Positions 24,325 to 34,157 of a stretch of DNA of 64,000 nucleotides are shown piece by piece. The stretch is from NCBI GenBank assembly GCA_934489735.1, contig CAKSSR010000007.1, positions 1-64,000 of the forward strand, read 5' to 3'. Each line of letters opens with the position of its first letter. Position 1 is the first letter of the stretch. Both the position numbers and the translations under genes were made by a program. This stretch comes from an uncultured Eubacteriales bacterium (lineage in GTDB: Bacteria; Bacillota; Clostridia; Oscillospirales; Acutalibacteraceae). Below the pieces are notes generated by a model. The model saw only the letters and a program-made list of their open reading frames with translations, searched no databases and was not told the DNA's origin.

Positions 24325-25837
24325 TTTATCACATTCATTTGGAGATAAATTGTTATATAAGGATGTATCTTTTGATATATATAAGGGAGAACATGTAGGA
24401 TTAATAGGAAAGAATGGGACAGGTAAGTCTACATTGATGAATTTGTTAATAGGTAACTTAGTACCGGATAAGGGACAAATAAGATGGCAAAAGGGAATAC
24501 GACTAGGATACTTGGATCAATATATAAAAATAGACAACGACTTAAGCATAAGTAACTATTTGAAATGCGCATTTAATGATTTGTATGAGATAGAAGAGAA
24601 ATTGAATAAACTATATGATAATATGTGCAATGACATGTCAGAGGAATCATTGAAATTGATAGCGGATTACCAGAGTTTATTAGAAAACAGGGGATTTTAT
24701 GAAGTAGAAAGTAATATATTAAAGGTATGCGCAGGACTTGGTATAGTAGAATTTGGGATGGAGACAGAATTATCAAAGCTGAGTGGAGGACAAAGAGCGA
24801 GAGTGATTTTAGCCAAGTTGTTATTAGAGAATCCAGAAATGCTTTTGCTAGACGAGCCGACTAACTTTTTAGACGTAGAGCATATAAAGTGGTTGACAGA
24901 TTATTTAAAGGGATTTACGGGAACTTACATAGTGATTTCGCATGACTTTGATTTTTTGAACGATGTTACCAATTGTATCTTGGATATAGAGTTTTGCATT
25001 TTAAAGAAGTATGCAGGGAACTTATATAAGTTTTTAGAAATAAAGGGAATACAAAGAGAAAGTTATATAAGGGAATACAGTGCTCAACAAAAGAAGATAA
25101 AGAAATTAGAAGATTATATTTCTAAGAACAAAGTAAGAGCGTCTACTTCCAAAATGGCAAAGAGCAGGCAGAAACAATTAGATAAAATGGATAGACTGAT
25201 ACCACCGCAAGGGACAAGTAAACCAATATTTAATTTTACTTTTACTTCGATTGGGAGAGATAAGACGTTAATAGTAGAAAATTTAGAAATAGGATACTCT
25301 TATCCACTACTACCTAAGCTAAACTTTGACATATTATCAAAAGAGAAGGTAGTCATTGAAGGATTTAACGGAGTTGGAAAGACTACTTTAATAAAAACGT
25401 TAATTTCTGAGATCCCGCCGATATCTGGCAAGTTTAGGTTGGCAAACGATATAAAAATAGGATATTTTGAACAGAGTCTAAAATGGAAAGATAATAATAT
25501 ATCTCCAATGGAAATATTAAAGCAGAAATTCCCAAGGTTGAGTGATAAAGACATAAGATCACATCTAGCGAAGAGTGGCTTGAAGGCTGATCATGTTTTA
25601 AGAGAAGTGTCATCTTTAAGTGGTGGAGAACAGACAAAAGTAAAATTAAGCATATTATCGTTAATAAAATGTAATTTTCTTATACTGGACGAGCCAACTA
25701 ACCATTTGGATACGGATGCTAAAGAAAGTTTAAAGGAAGCTTTAACAAAATGGGACGGGACTTTAATTATTGTTTCGCACGAGCCAGCTTTCTATAAAGG
25801 GTGGACAGATAAAGTAATAAACATAGAATATAATTAA
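24302..25837 (+). CDS. ABC-F family ATPase (ribosome-associated)
   Basis: 511 aa with two ABC domains and no membrane segments. Walker A GLIGKNGTGKST and EGFNGVGKTT; signatures LSGGQRARV and SLSGGEQTKV; Walker B LLLDEPTNFLD and LILDEPTNHLD; a charged inter-domain linker with KKIKKLEDYISKNK (~residues 258-300). ABC-F proteins act in the ribosomal E site on stalled or antibiotic-bound ribosomes. Whether this is a housekeeping or a resistance member cannot be told. ATG 24302 lacks a Shine-Dalgarno and may depend on the overlapping leader ORF. Confidence 0.9.
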   Translation: MALLEVCNLSHSFGDKLLYKDVSFDIYKGEHVGLIGKNGTGKSTLMNLLIGNLVPDKGQIRWQKGIRLGYLDQYIKIDNDLSISNYLKCAFNDLYEIEEKLNKLYDNMCNDMSEESLKLIADYQSLLENRGFYEVESNILKVCAGLGIVEFGMETELSKLSGGQRARVILAKLLLENPEMLLLDEPTNFLDVEHIKWLTDYLKGFTGTYIVISHDFDFLNDVTNCILDIEFCILKKYAGNLYKFLEIKGIQRESYIREYSAQQKKIKKLEDYISKNKVRASTSKMAKSRQKQLDKMDRLIPPQGTSKPIFNFTFTSIGRDKTLIVENLEIGYSYPLLPKLNFDILSKEKVVIEGFNGVGKTTLIKTLISEIPPISGKFRLANDIKIGYFEQSLKWKDNNISPMEILKQKFPRLSDKDIRSHLAKSGLKADHVLREVSSLSGGEQTKVKLSILSLIKCNFLILDEPTNHLDTDAKESLKEALTKWDGTLIIVSHEPAFYKGWTDKVINIEYN

Positions 25838-25852
25838 TATAATAAAAATATA

Positions 25853-25890
25853 CCTTGCATTGAGATTATATTACTTGATGCAGGGATTTT
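25853..25890 (+). terminator. Rho-independent terminator
   Basis: CCTTGCAT (25853-25860) / ATGCAGGG (25878-25885), then ATTTT. Confidence 0.65.
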
Positions 25891-25893
25891 ATT

Positions 25894-26335
25894 CACGTTC
25901 ATTTCATAAAAAATAAAAAAGGAATCATAGAAAGAAAACAAGTCAAAGGGATATGTGAAGCATAAATTAAGTAATATGATGACATTTGCCAATAAAAAGA
26001 AGCTTTTTTTAGAGGGACTTAGAATAGAGAAGATACCATTAAAGCCAAAACAAAGATCCTCAACACTTTAAACAATGACAGCATATCTAACGGAGTTGCT
26101 TTAAGGAAGGAAAAGATATAGAAAAAGACCAATGGAATACCGATATTTAAAGAAATGTTTGGATACTTGAAAATAAAAGGCAAGACTATCACGGCAAATG
26201 CAATGCCATCGCCAAAAAGAGATTTGTGAAAGGGGAAAGAAAATCAAAAGGACCTGTACAAAGATGGTGAAAAATAAAGACAAAGCAACTGAAGAGACTA
26301 GCTATTATATTTCTAATTCAAATGTTTCTACAAAA
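25894..26335 (+). mobile_element. Degenerate ISAs1-family transposase remnant, copy B
   Basis: Most of the 25838-26515 gap. In broken frames on the plus strand it encodes KTKILNTLNNDSISNGVAL, then NGIPIFKEMFGYLKIKGKT followed by ITANAM, then ATEETSYYISNSN. The pattern matches ISAs1 transposases (…LDLKGK-x-T-x-DAM-CQKEI… and ETxYYISS). Stops and frameshifts make it non-functional. It is the inverted counterpart of copy A. Confidence 0.6.
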
Positions 26336-26448
26336 AATCACTTGCTATTTTAAGAAAACATTGGAAGATTGAAAGCATGGCACTGGATATTGACTTGTTT
26401 CTTGTATTTGAGCTTATGAAACGAGCTTGGAATTTTGTTAAATTGTTG

Positions 26449-26477
26449 TTGCAAAATTATTTACGATGTGATAAAAT
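26449..26477 (+). promoter_or_regulatory. SigA promoter of htrA
   Basis: TTGCAA (26449-26454), 17-base spacer, TAAAAT (26472-26477), ~39 bases before the ATG. Confidence 0.55.
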
Positions 26478-26515
26478 GTAGTTAATTAATAAATTTAAGA
26501 AAGAAAGTGCTTCGT

Positions 26516-27847
26516 ATGGATGATTTTAACGACAAAGATATTTATTCAAACTCAGAACACAGTGGAGAAGATTCAACTAATGAAGGTGGTGGACGTAGAT
26601 TTTATAATATTGAAAGAGCAAGAGCTTCAAGAAATGATAGAAAGCTTAGATTATTTTTGATATCTGTCTTAGTTATTTTATGTATTTTAGTATTTTCTTT
26701 AGTTATTTATATGGTTAATACTATTATATTTAGTAATAGCGGAATGAGAGATAAGTTTTCAGGATTCATGCCGAAAGGAGATTTATCAACGTCATTGACG
26801 ACAGGCCACGCTGGGGGACCAACTTTGAACGTAGAGGAAATACCAGAGGACCCAAAAGCAATGTCGGCTGAACAAGTGTATGAGAAAAATTCGCCTTCGG
26901 TAGTGGGAGTAGTTGTTTATGATTCAGATGCAATACTCACCTCTGACCAAGTTGGTCAAGGATCTGGAGTAGTAATAAGCGAAGATGGCTATGTGATGAC
27001 AAATTCTCATGTAATAGGAGACTCTAAGAATTACAAGGTTAAAATAGTATTGAATGATGGCAAAGAATATCCAGCATCTGTAATAGGATATGATAGTAGA
27101 ACTGACTTGGCAGTAATAAAAGCGAATGCCACAGGCTTAGTACCAGCAACATTCGGTAACTCGGACAGCGTAAAGGTTGGCTCGTGGGTGATAGCAATAG
27201 GCAATCCAGGTGGAATAAACTTTGCGAATTCTTTAACAAGAGGCGTAGTTTCAGCAACGAATAGAACCGTTGGAGGATTAGGACAATCTCAACTCAAGTA
27301 CATTCAGACTGATGCAGCAATAAACCCAGGAAATTCTGGAGGGGCATTAATAAATATGTACGGCCAAGTGATAGGAATTAACACGGCTAAGATAACACAA
27401 GTAGAATTTGAAGGAATGGGATTTGCAATACCGATCAATACAGCTAAGCCAGTTATAGACGACATAATATCAAAAGGATATGTTTCGGGCAGGGTTAGAT
27501 TAGGAATCACAGGGAAGCCTATCAGTCCGTATCAGGCACAGATCCATGACGTACCTCAAGGGATAGTTGTCACAGACATAAGTCCAGATAGTGACATGGA
27601 GAGAAAAGGTATAAAAATCGGAGACATAATAATGAAAGTAAATGGCGCAAATGTGACAAGCTTTAACGTTTTATATACCGAACTATCGAAATTTAATCCA
27701 GGGGACAAAGTAAATTTAACGATATTCAGAGTCAAGAATAATGGAAATGACAATGAAACATTTGATGCTTCAATAACATTACTAGAAGACAAAGGCGAGA
27801 CACAGGTTAAGAATGAATCAATGAACAGAGAAAGAAAATATAGATAA
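26516..27847 (+). CDS. htrA: HtrA/DegP-like membrane-anchored serine protease
   Basis: 443 aa. An N-terminal cytoplasmic segment, one membrane helix (~residues 45-68), a trypsin-like domain with catalytic H165 (TNSHVIGD), D197 (RTDLAVIKA) and S274 (NPGNSGGAL), and one C-terminal PDZ domain (~315-410). An S1C protease for quality control of exported proteins outside the membrane, relevant here given many secreted proteins. ATG 26516 is preferred; GTG 26507 is an in-frame alternative. Confidence 0.93.
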   Translation: MDDFNDKDIYSNSEHSGEDSTNEGGGRRFYNIERARASRNDRKLRLFLISVLVILCILVFSLVIYMVNTIIFSNSGMRDKFSGFMPKGDLSTSLTTGHAGGPTLNVEEIPEDPKAMSAEQVYEKNSPSVVGVVVYDSDAILTSDQVGQGSGVVISEDGYVMTNSHVIGDSKNYKVKIVLNDGKEYPASVIGYDSRTDLAVIKANATGLVPATFGNSDSVKVGSWVIAIGNPGGINFANSLTRGVVSATNRTVGGLGQSQLKYIQTDAAINPGNSGGALINMYGQVIGINTAKITQVEFEGMGFAIPINTAKPVIDDIISKGYVSGRVRLGITGKPISPYQAQIHDVPQGIVVTDISPDSDMERKGIKIGDIIMKVNGANVTSFNVLYTELSKFNPGDKVNLTIFRVKNNGNDNETFDASITLLEDKGETQVKNESMNRERKYR

Positions 27848-27865
27848 TACATGTATGTACAAATC

Positions 27866-27898
27866 AACCTAGATATTTTGATGTCTAGGTTATTTTTT
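27866..27898 (+). terminator. Rho-independent terminator of htrA
   Basis: AACCTAGA (27866-27873) / TCTAGGTT (27884-27891) followed by a run of T. Confidence 0.85.
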
Positions 27899-27920
27899 TT
27901 AATATTTTGATAAAAAAGAG

Positions 27921-27949
27921 TTGCGCAAACGAATAAAATATGTTATAAT
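27921..27949 (+). promoter_or_regulatory. SigA promoter
   Basis: TTGCGC (27921-27926), 17-base spacer, TATAAT (27944-27949), upstream of the Gln/Asn-repeat gene. Confidence 0.6.
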
Positions 27950-27988
27950 TATTAATATAATTTTATTGATTTTAATGGAGATGATAAT

Positions 27989-29492
27989 ATGTACAGTATA
28001 GAAATGGCACGTCTTAACGGGGTTTATAATGTGTTTACAAACGTTCAAAGTCAGTTGCAAAGCAATCAAATGATGAATAATAACCAAGGACAGATGGGAT
28101 TTAATCAACAGCAGGGATTTATTAATCAAGGCCAGCAGCAAAGCAATCAAATGATGAGCAATAATCAGGGACAAAGAGGGTTTAATCAGCAAGGATTTAT
28201 TAATCAAGGCCAGCAACAAAGCAATCAAATGATGAATAATAACCAAGGATAAATGGGATTTAATCAACAGCAAGGCTTTAATAATCAAAGTCAAATGCAA
28301 AGTAATCAAATGATGAGTAATAATCAGGGACAAAGAGGGTTTAATCAGCAAGGCTTTAGTAATCAAGGCAAGCAGCAAAGCAATCAAATGACGAATAATA
28401 ACCAAGGACAGATGGGATTTAATCAACAGCAAGGATTTATTAATCAAGGCCAGCAGCAAAGCAATCAAATGATGAATAATAACCGAGGGCAAACAGGCTT
28501 TGGTCTACAGGGCTTTAGTAATCAAGGACAAACGGGATTTGCTGGAATCGCAACAGCGAAAATACCTGATGCTGCTCTATATGTGCATAGTTCAGTAGGA
28601 AATATGGATTTAGCAAAAAATGATATAAATATAAGATTTATTGATTTAGGAACAAGAAAATATAAAAGAAATATTATTATGTTTAGAAAGGGTTGGGCAT
28701 TAAATGACGTATATAGTGATTACATGAAAGAGAAAGCAAGGCAGCAAACGTATCTTTCAACCTTGAAAAATGATTATGGCTATAATTTGGAGACAGCATA
28801 TACAAGGGATCAAATGGAACGATTAATAAAATGGGAGAAATGTGAATTGCGAATAGCTAAAGCTCAAGATGCTATAGGAGGAGAGAATAAAATAGTAAAG
28901 ATTGATGATGGAAAATATATAATCTACTCTGAAGAATATATAACTAAGAGAGATCGTTTTGGCGACTGTTTCAAAAAAATTAAAAATTTATATCAATACG
29001 AAGGCTTACCTGAAATAAAATTTGATATTGATAATGAATTATTCAAAGAATTTATAAATCCAGTTAGCATCATGAGTATGGATGGATTTAAGAATTATAT
29101 ATCTGGTAAACGAAGTGATATAAAAGATATATTAAATGCTAAATTTTGTTTACTTGACGATTTAGAAAGTTTAAAAGGAGCTGAAATAGGTTGTATGGTG
29201 CTAATAGAAGATCAAAAATTCAAATACAATCCTCAGGACCCGATATGTGTAATATATCCTAAGGATAAATATGAAAAGGATAGCGTAATAGATAAAGTAG
29301 ATAAAAAAAAGTTAATGAGCTTTAAGCCAGATATATTGGATGTATTGTCTAAACTAAATTATGATGAAATAGACGTTTGGCGTACGAGGGGATAAAGATA
29401 TATTATCTTTTGGTAATGCCAGTGATGTTAGTTTTATATTTGAAAATGAATATCGACTTACGAAAATGATAAAGGAAAAGGATGATTTATGA
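27989..29492 (+). pseudogene. Gln/Asn-rich repeat protein gene, interrupted by a stop and a frameshift
   Basis: ATG 27989 follows TGGAGATGATA. Codons ~20-180 form ~8 imperfect copies of a 20-25-residue unit (SNQMMNNNQGQMGFNQQQGF-like), a prion-like composition. TAA at 28250-28252 occupies a position that is Gln (CAG or CAA) in the sister repeats; the same frame continues 380 codons from an immediate ATG (28253). That frame ends at 29395, but removing one base in the GGGG at 29388-29391 would extend it ~35 codons to 29492. The C-terminal ~280 residues are unrecognised. No signal peptide. Read as decaying, recoded or split by reinitiation. Confidence 0.6.
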
Positions 29493-29630
29493 CGCTAATA
29501 GAAGAGAAGGAAAACTATTTGATAGTTTCATCAGGCAGTATGGCTGATTCGCATGAAGTATAAATGAGATATGTTTAAAAGATGTATTATGAGACAATTG
29601 ATTAATACTTAAGATTAGGATGGGGAAATT

Positions 29631-31384
29631 ATGACTAGTTTTACAACAAGTGATATGAAACAATATCAAGGACACATATTTGGAGAAGGAGAAAAGTGTT
29701 TATTTAGATTTGATGGGGAATCATATAGATTTGCAATAGAAGATGACGATATCGATTTATATGATGAAGATATATTAGGAATAGGTTTTGATCTAGATAG
29801 TGCCCTGGTTAGTAGTAAAGTATTAAATTTTAATAAAGTTAAAACAATATCAGAAAAAGCTTTCAATACTTTGTCATCTAATGAATCGAATTTGCAATTT
29901 CACTTCGAGGGAGAACAAATAAGGATAAGAGAAGGAGCATTTGGAGAAAATTTTCAACAATTATCATTGATAAAGGGACTTAATGGCAAGTTGGACTTAA
30001 TATTACATAGCGGATGTTTCAATAAGTTTAATGAAATAATTGATGGTTTAGAGTTTGAAAATGTAAATATTTATCTTTATGGAAAGTGGAGCAAGAAAAT
30101 AATATGGAAATTGATAGAAAAGATAAAGGATGGCAAGATCCATGCAGCATCTGAAGAAGGTAAATTTAAAATTGATGAGAAATTTGATAAATTGGATTCA
30201 GAAACATTGGAAAAGTTGAGCAAGAATATGATAGATGCTATTGTTGAAAATGCAAGTGAAGTTCAGGCAACCAGAAGGGAAAATAAAAAAGGAAAAACCA
30301 GAGTAGATACAATATTTGCTTCTTGGAACAAATTAAAAAAGGAATCAGCGGAAAATGGAAACGTATGTAAGAAAATGATTGACTTTGTCATTAATAAAAT
30401 GGCAGAAGAGAATTTTCTTGTCAAAGCTAAAGTAAATATAGATGAGACAGAAGTGAAAGAAGGAAAGCTAGAACTAAATAATGCAAAATGCTTTGAAGAA
30501 ATAAAATTGATTTCTGAAGATAAAGGACTTATAAGTATTTTGAAACTTTTGTCGAATTAAAATAATAAAAGTCAATTTAATGGTAAGTTGCTAAAGAATG
30601 ATAAAAAGAATAGAGATGCAGTAAAAGATGAAGTGAAGCAATATATTAAAAGTAATTGGACGAAAGTTATCGAAACAGGAATTAGATATTCTATTATCTT
30701 AGACAATGATAAATTAAAAGAAAAATTAAATGGAAATGAAGCAGCTTTAAAGGAAATTCAAGAAGAGAATAGGATAATGGACAAGAAAACTGTCGACAAT
30801 ATAGAAACAGCAGAAAAATATGTAGGCGAATTGATTGAAAAAGTAAAGAAAATGAAAGAAGTGAAGATGAAAATCAGCGAAGGTAAGGAAATAATCCAAA
30901 GCTTAATAGTAATTGGAAAGGAATACAAGCATAAAAATAAAAAATTAGTAAAGTGTTGCTACGAATGTATAAAAAGCTTAAAGAGTGATATGAAAAATAA
31001 TATAGTATAGAAAGTGATTATATAATTAGTATACCGAACTGGAAGTTTTCAGGATATAATCAATTACAAGAGTGTAATTTACCAAAAGCCGAAACTATAG
31101 GAGAAAGAGCATTTACAGATTGTACAAATTTAGAATATGCTTGTTTTAGTGAAGTTAAAACGATTAAAAGTAGTGCTTTTCTTAGATGCACATCTTTGAA
31201 AACTATTAATATTGAAACAGTTGAAAACATAGAGAAAAAAGCATTTGAGGGATGTACAAATTTAAAGGGAATATACACATCGAACTTATTAATGGCAGAA
31301 AAAATTAGAAAAGTTTTAAGTGAAGAACAACAAAATAAAGTAAAGGTATATTATAAAGGAAAAAATGGATATATAGAAATATAG
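29631..31384 (+). pseudogene. BspA-like leucine-rich-repeat protein gene, broken into three parts
   Basis: Part 1 (29631-30560, 309 aa) starts with ATG after AGGATGGGG and has degenerate LRR_5 motifs (KTISEKAF, IRIREGAFGE). A TAA at 30558 ends it, yet the same frame runs on to 31010 (Lys-rich coiled-coil-like part 2). Part 3 (~31001-31384, another frame) is a clear BspA-type LRR_5 array: AETIGERAFTDCTNLEY, KTIKSSAFLRCTSLKT, ENIEKKAFEGCTNLKG. One stop and one frameshift therefore split an apparently single ~580-residue protein. BspA-like LRRs mediate adhesion or host interaction; no signal peptide is visible. Confidence 0.55.
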
Positions 31385-31542
31385 TTAAACTAAAGTGGTG
31401 GAAACCTGAGTGAAAGGGTTGAAGCCATTTTTTTATGCTTGAAATAGGAGTAGGGAAAGATATATAATATATTTAAAAGAATATATGACAGATTGTTAAA
31501 ATCAGTCAGCAATAATTAGTAAATTGAAGGGAATTTTGAAGA

Positions 31543-32430
31543 ATGATAGACTATTTATCTTATGTAAGACAATCTGAAAATTGGGAAGATTATGAACTTA
31601 TAGACACATCATCAGGGGAAAGGTTAGAAAGGTGGAAAGATATAATATTAATCAGGCCTGATCCACAAATAGTTTGGAAGACAGAGAAAGGGAGCATGTG
31701 GGAGGAAGCACATGCTAGATATCATAGATTATCGAGCGGGGGAGGATATTGGGAAAGATACAAAGACGTACCAGACGTTTGGACGATAAAATATAAAGAT
31801 TTATTATTCAATGTGAAACCAATGGGATTTAAGCACATGGGGGTATTCCCTGAGCAAGCGGTAAACTGGGATTTATTAAGAAATATTATCAAAGGGAAGA
31901 AGAAAGATAAATTTTCAGTATTAAATTTATTTGCATATACAGGTGGGGCAACGTTAGCATGTGCAAAAGAAGGAGCGTCGGTGTGTCATGTTGATGCATC
32001 AAAAGGAATGGTTACTTGGGCGAAAGAAAATGCAAAGATATCAGGGCTAGCTGATGCGAACATAAGGTATATAGTAGATGATTGCATGAAATTTGTAGCA
32101 AGGGAGTCAAGAAGGGGAAACTTATATGATGGAATAATTATGGATCCGCCATCATATGGAAGGGGGCCGAATAAAGAAGTATGGAAACTGGAAGAAAAGT
32201 TATATGATTTTTTAACCATGTGCGATAAAATCTTAAAGAAAGATGCAAGTTTTTTAGTATTGAACTCATACACGACAGGGCTATCGCCAACGATTATGGG
32301 ACACATGCTTGAGATTGTATTTAAAAAAAGAGGAGGAAAAGTGATTTCGAGTGAGATAGGTCTGCCAATGAACGGAGGGATATTACCTTCTGGCAACACT
32401 TCAATTTGGCTCGGTGAAGAAAATGAGTAA
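31543..32430 (+). CDS. Class I SAM-dependent methyltransferase (RlmI/RlmK-like rRNA methyltransferase)
   Basis: 295 aa. SAM motif I VLNLFAYTGGATLACAKEGA, acidic residue of motif II HVDASKGM, catalytic IIMDPPSYGRGP and SIWLG C-terminus, as in the Firmicute COG1092 family of rRNA m5C methyltransferases. There is no N-terminal PUA domain, so it is the short form. ATG 31543 has GAAGGGAA upstream. It overlaps the next gene by 8 bases (ATGAGTAA), so it heads the ECF operon. Confidence 0.85.
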   Translation: MIDYLSYVRQSENWEDYELIDTSSGERLERWKDIILIRPDPQIVWKTEKGSMWEEAHARYHRLSSGGGYWERYKDVPDVWTIKYKDLLFNVKPMGFKHMGVFPEQAVNWDLLRNIIKGKKKDKFSVLNLFAYTGGATLACAKEGASVCHVDASKGMVTWAKENAKISGLADANIRYIVDDCMKFVARESRRGNLYDGIIMDPPSYGRGPNKEVWKLEEKLYDFLTMCDKILKKDASFLVLNSYTTGLSPTIMGHMLEIVFKKRGGKVISSEIGLPMNGGILPSGNTSIWLGEENE

Positions 32431-34135
32431 TAATGATGACATACTGATATCAGCGGACGAGGTTTGCTTTTCATATGATAACAGCGACAACAACTATATT
32501 TTAAAAAATATAAGCATTGACATAAAAAAGGGCGAGTTTATATCGATAATAGGCGGGAATGGGTCAGGAAAGTCTACACTTGCTAAAAGTTTTAATGGCT
32601 TATTTGTACCGAATCAAGGAGATGTAACGGTTTTAGGAACAAATACTAAAGATGATAATGAAATATTTAATATCAGAAAGAATGTTGGACTGATATTTCA
32701 GAATCCTGATAATCAAATTGTAGCTGGCATAGTGGAAGAAGACGTTGCATTTGGACCGGAGAATTTAGGTATAGAACCTGAAGAAATTCGAAGAAGAGTA
32801 GAACAAGCATTGAATTTGGTTGATATGTATTTGTATAAAGATGAAGTTGTCTTCAAATTGTCAGGAGGGCAAAAACAAAGAGTATCTATTGCAGGGGTAT
32901 TAGCCATGGAACCAAAATGTATAATATTTGATGAATCCACATCGATGCTTGATCCCCAGGGAAGAAAGGATATAATGAAAATAATAAATCATTTAAAAAA
33001 TGAGAAAAAAATAAGCATAGTCCTTATAACTCACTTTATGGAAGAAGCTATAAATGCAGATCGAATTGTAGTTATGAAGGAAGGAAGAGTGATAAAGACT
33101 GGTAGGCCAAAGGAAATCTTCTGTGACTATGACTTTTTGAAGCAAAATGATTTATATGCGCCAGAATGTACTGAATTTATGTTTAAACTTAAGAAATCTG
33201 GATTCAATTTAAAAAGATATGGAATGAATGAAAATGAATGTGCTGACATATTAAATGACTTTATCAGAAGCAATAAGGGAAAAGTGAGCATTTCGAGTAA
33301 TAAAAATGATAAACTGGCTAGAAAAAGTGAAAGAATTTCTATTTCGGCTAAGAACATTGGTTATATTTATGACAAAAATTCAAGTTTTAAAAACATAGCT
33401 TTGAAAAATGTTAGCTTTGATATACGTGAGGGAGAAATTATAGGAATAATAGGCAAGACTGGCTCAGGTAAATCGACGCTTATTAATCAAATAAGTGGAA
33501 TATTGAAACCAACTTCAGGCAAGATTTTAATAAATGGAAACGTTGGAATGGTATTTCAATATCCAGAATATCAACTGTTTGAAGAAAATGTTTATAAAGA
33601 CATAGCATTTGGACCTAAGAATATGAATAAAAGTGAATCAGACATAAATAAGTCAGTAATGGACGCTATCGAATTTGTCGGAATTGATAAGAAATTGTTG
33701 GATAAGTCTCCATTTGAGATATCAGGAGGAGAAAAACGTAAGGTGGCTATAGCTGGAGTCATAGCAATGGATCCGGATATATTAATTTTAGATGAACCTT
33801 GCGCTGGCTTAGATCCACGATCAAGAGAAAGACTTTTATCAAAAATAATTAGTTATCATGAAAAAAGATGCAATACTATTCTATTAGTATCACATTATAT
33901 GGACGATATAGCAAAATATGTAGATAAAGTAATGGTAATGAATGAGGGAAATATTGAAAGTCTTTTAAATGTTAAAGAAACTTTTGAAAATTATTTAAAA
34001 CTTAAAGAAATTGGACTTGATATACCAACAATAAGTAAAATTATGAATAGATTAATTGACTTTGGTTACAAAGTGGATTACGGGATTACTGATTATGATG
34101 AGGCTATAGAAAATATTATAAGTAATCTAATATAA
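32423..34135 (+). CDS. ecfA: ECF transporter ATPase, EcfA1-EcfA2 fusion
   Basis: 570 aa with two complete CbiO-type ATPases in one chain. First half: IIGGNGSGKST, FQNPDNQIVAGIVEEDVAFG, LSGGQ, IIFDESTSMLD. Linker ~285-310. Second half: IIGKTGSGKST, FQYPEYQLFEENVYKDIAFG, ISGGE, LILDEPCAGLD. In most Firmicutes these are separate ecfA1 and ecfA2 genes ahead of ecfT and truA; the order is kept but the two are fused. The second Walker B glutamate is present in both (FDES, LDEP). It powers vitamin/cobalt-type substrate-binding S subunits, none of which lies here. Confidence 0.93.
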   Translation: MSNNDDILISADEVCFSYDNSDNNYILKNISIDIKKGEFISIIGGNGSGKSTLAKSFNGLFVPNQGDVTVLGTNTKDDNEIFNIRKNVGLIFQNPDNQIVAGIVEEDVAFGPENLGIEPEEIRRRVEQALNLVDMYLYKDEVVFKLSGGQKQRVSIAGVLAMEPKCIIFDESTSMLDPQGRKDIMKIINHLKNEKKISIVLITHFMEEAINADRIVVMKEGRVIKTGRPKEIFCDYDFLKQNDLYAPECTEFMFKLKKSGFNLKRYGMNENECADILNDFIRSNKGKVSISSNKNDKLARKSERISISAKNIGYIYDKNSSFKNIALKNVSFDIREGEIIGIIGKTGSGKSTLINQISGILKPTSGKILINGNVGMVFQYPEYQLFEENVYKDIAFGPKNMNKSESDINKSVMDAIEFVGIDKKLLDKSPFEISGGEKRKVAIAGVIAMDPDILILDEPCAGLDPRSRERLLSKIISYHEKRCNTILLVSHYMDDIAKYVDKVMVMNEGNIESLLNVKETFENYLKLKEIGLDIPTISKIMNRLIDFGYKVDYGITDYDEAIENIISNLI

Positions 34136-34157
34136 ATTATAGGCGGGAGTGATAAAG

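Noticed and set aside
27899..28492. 197-codon minus-strand repetitive ORF opposite the Gln/Asn repeats
   Set aside because: Antisense image of the CAA/AAT repeats (LLIKSHLSLVIIHH units); the sense strand has the promoter and ribosome-binding site.
28000..28540. CRISPR-like array at the regularly repeated units
   Set aside because: The repeats are in frame and translate to Gln/Asn-rich units with no unique spacers.
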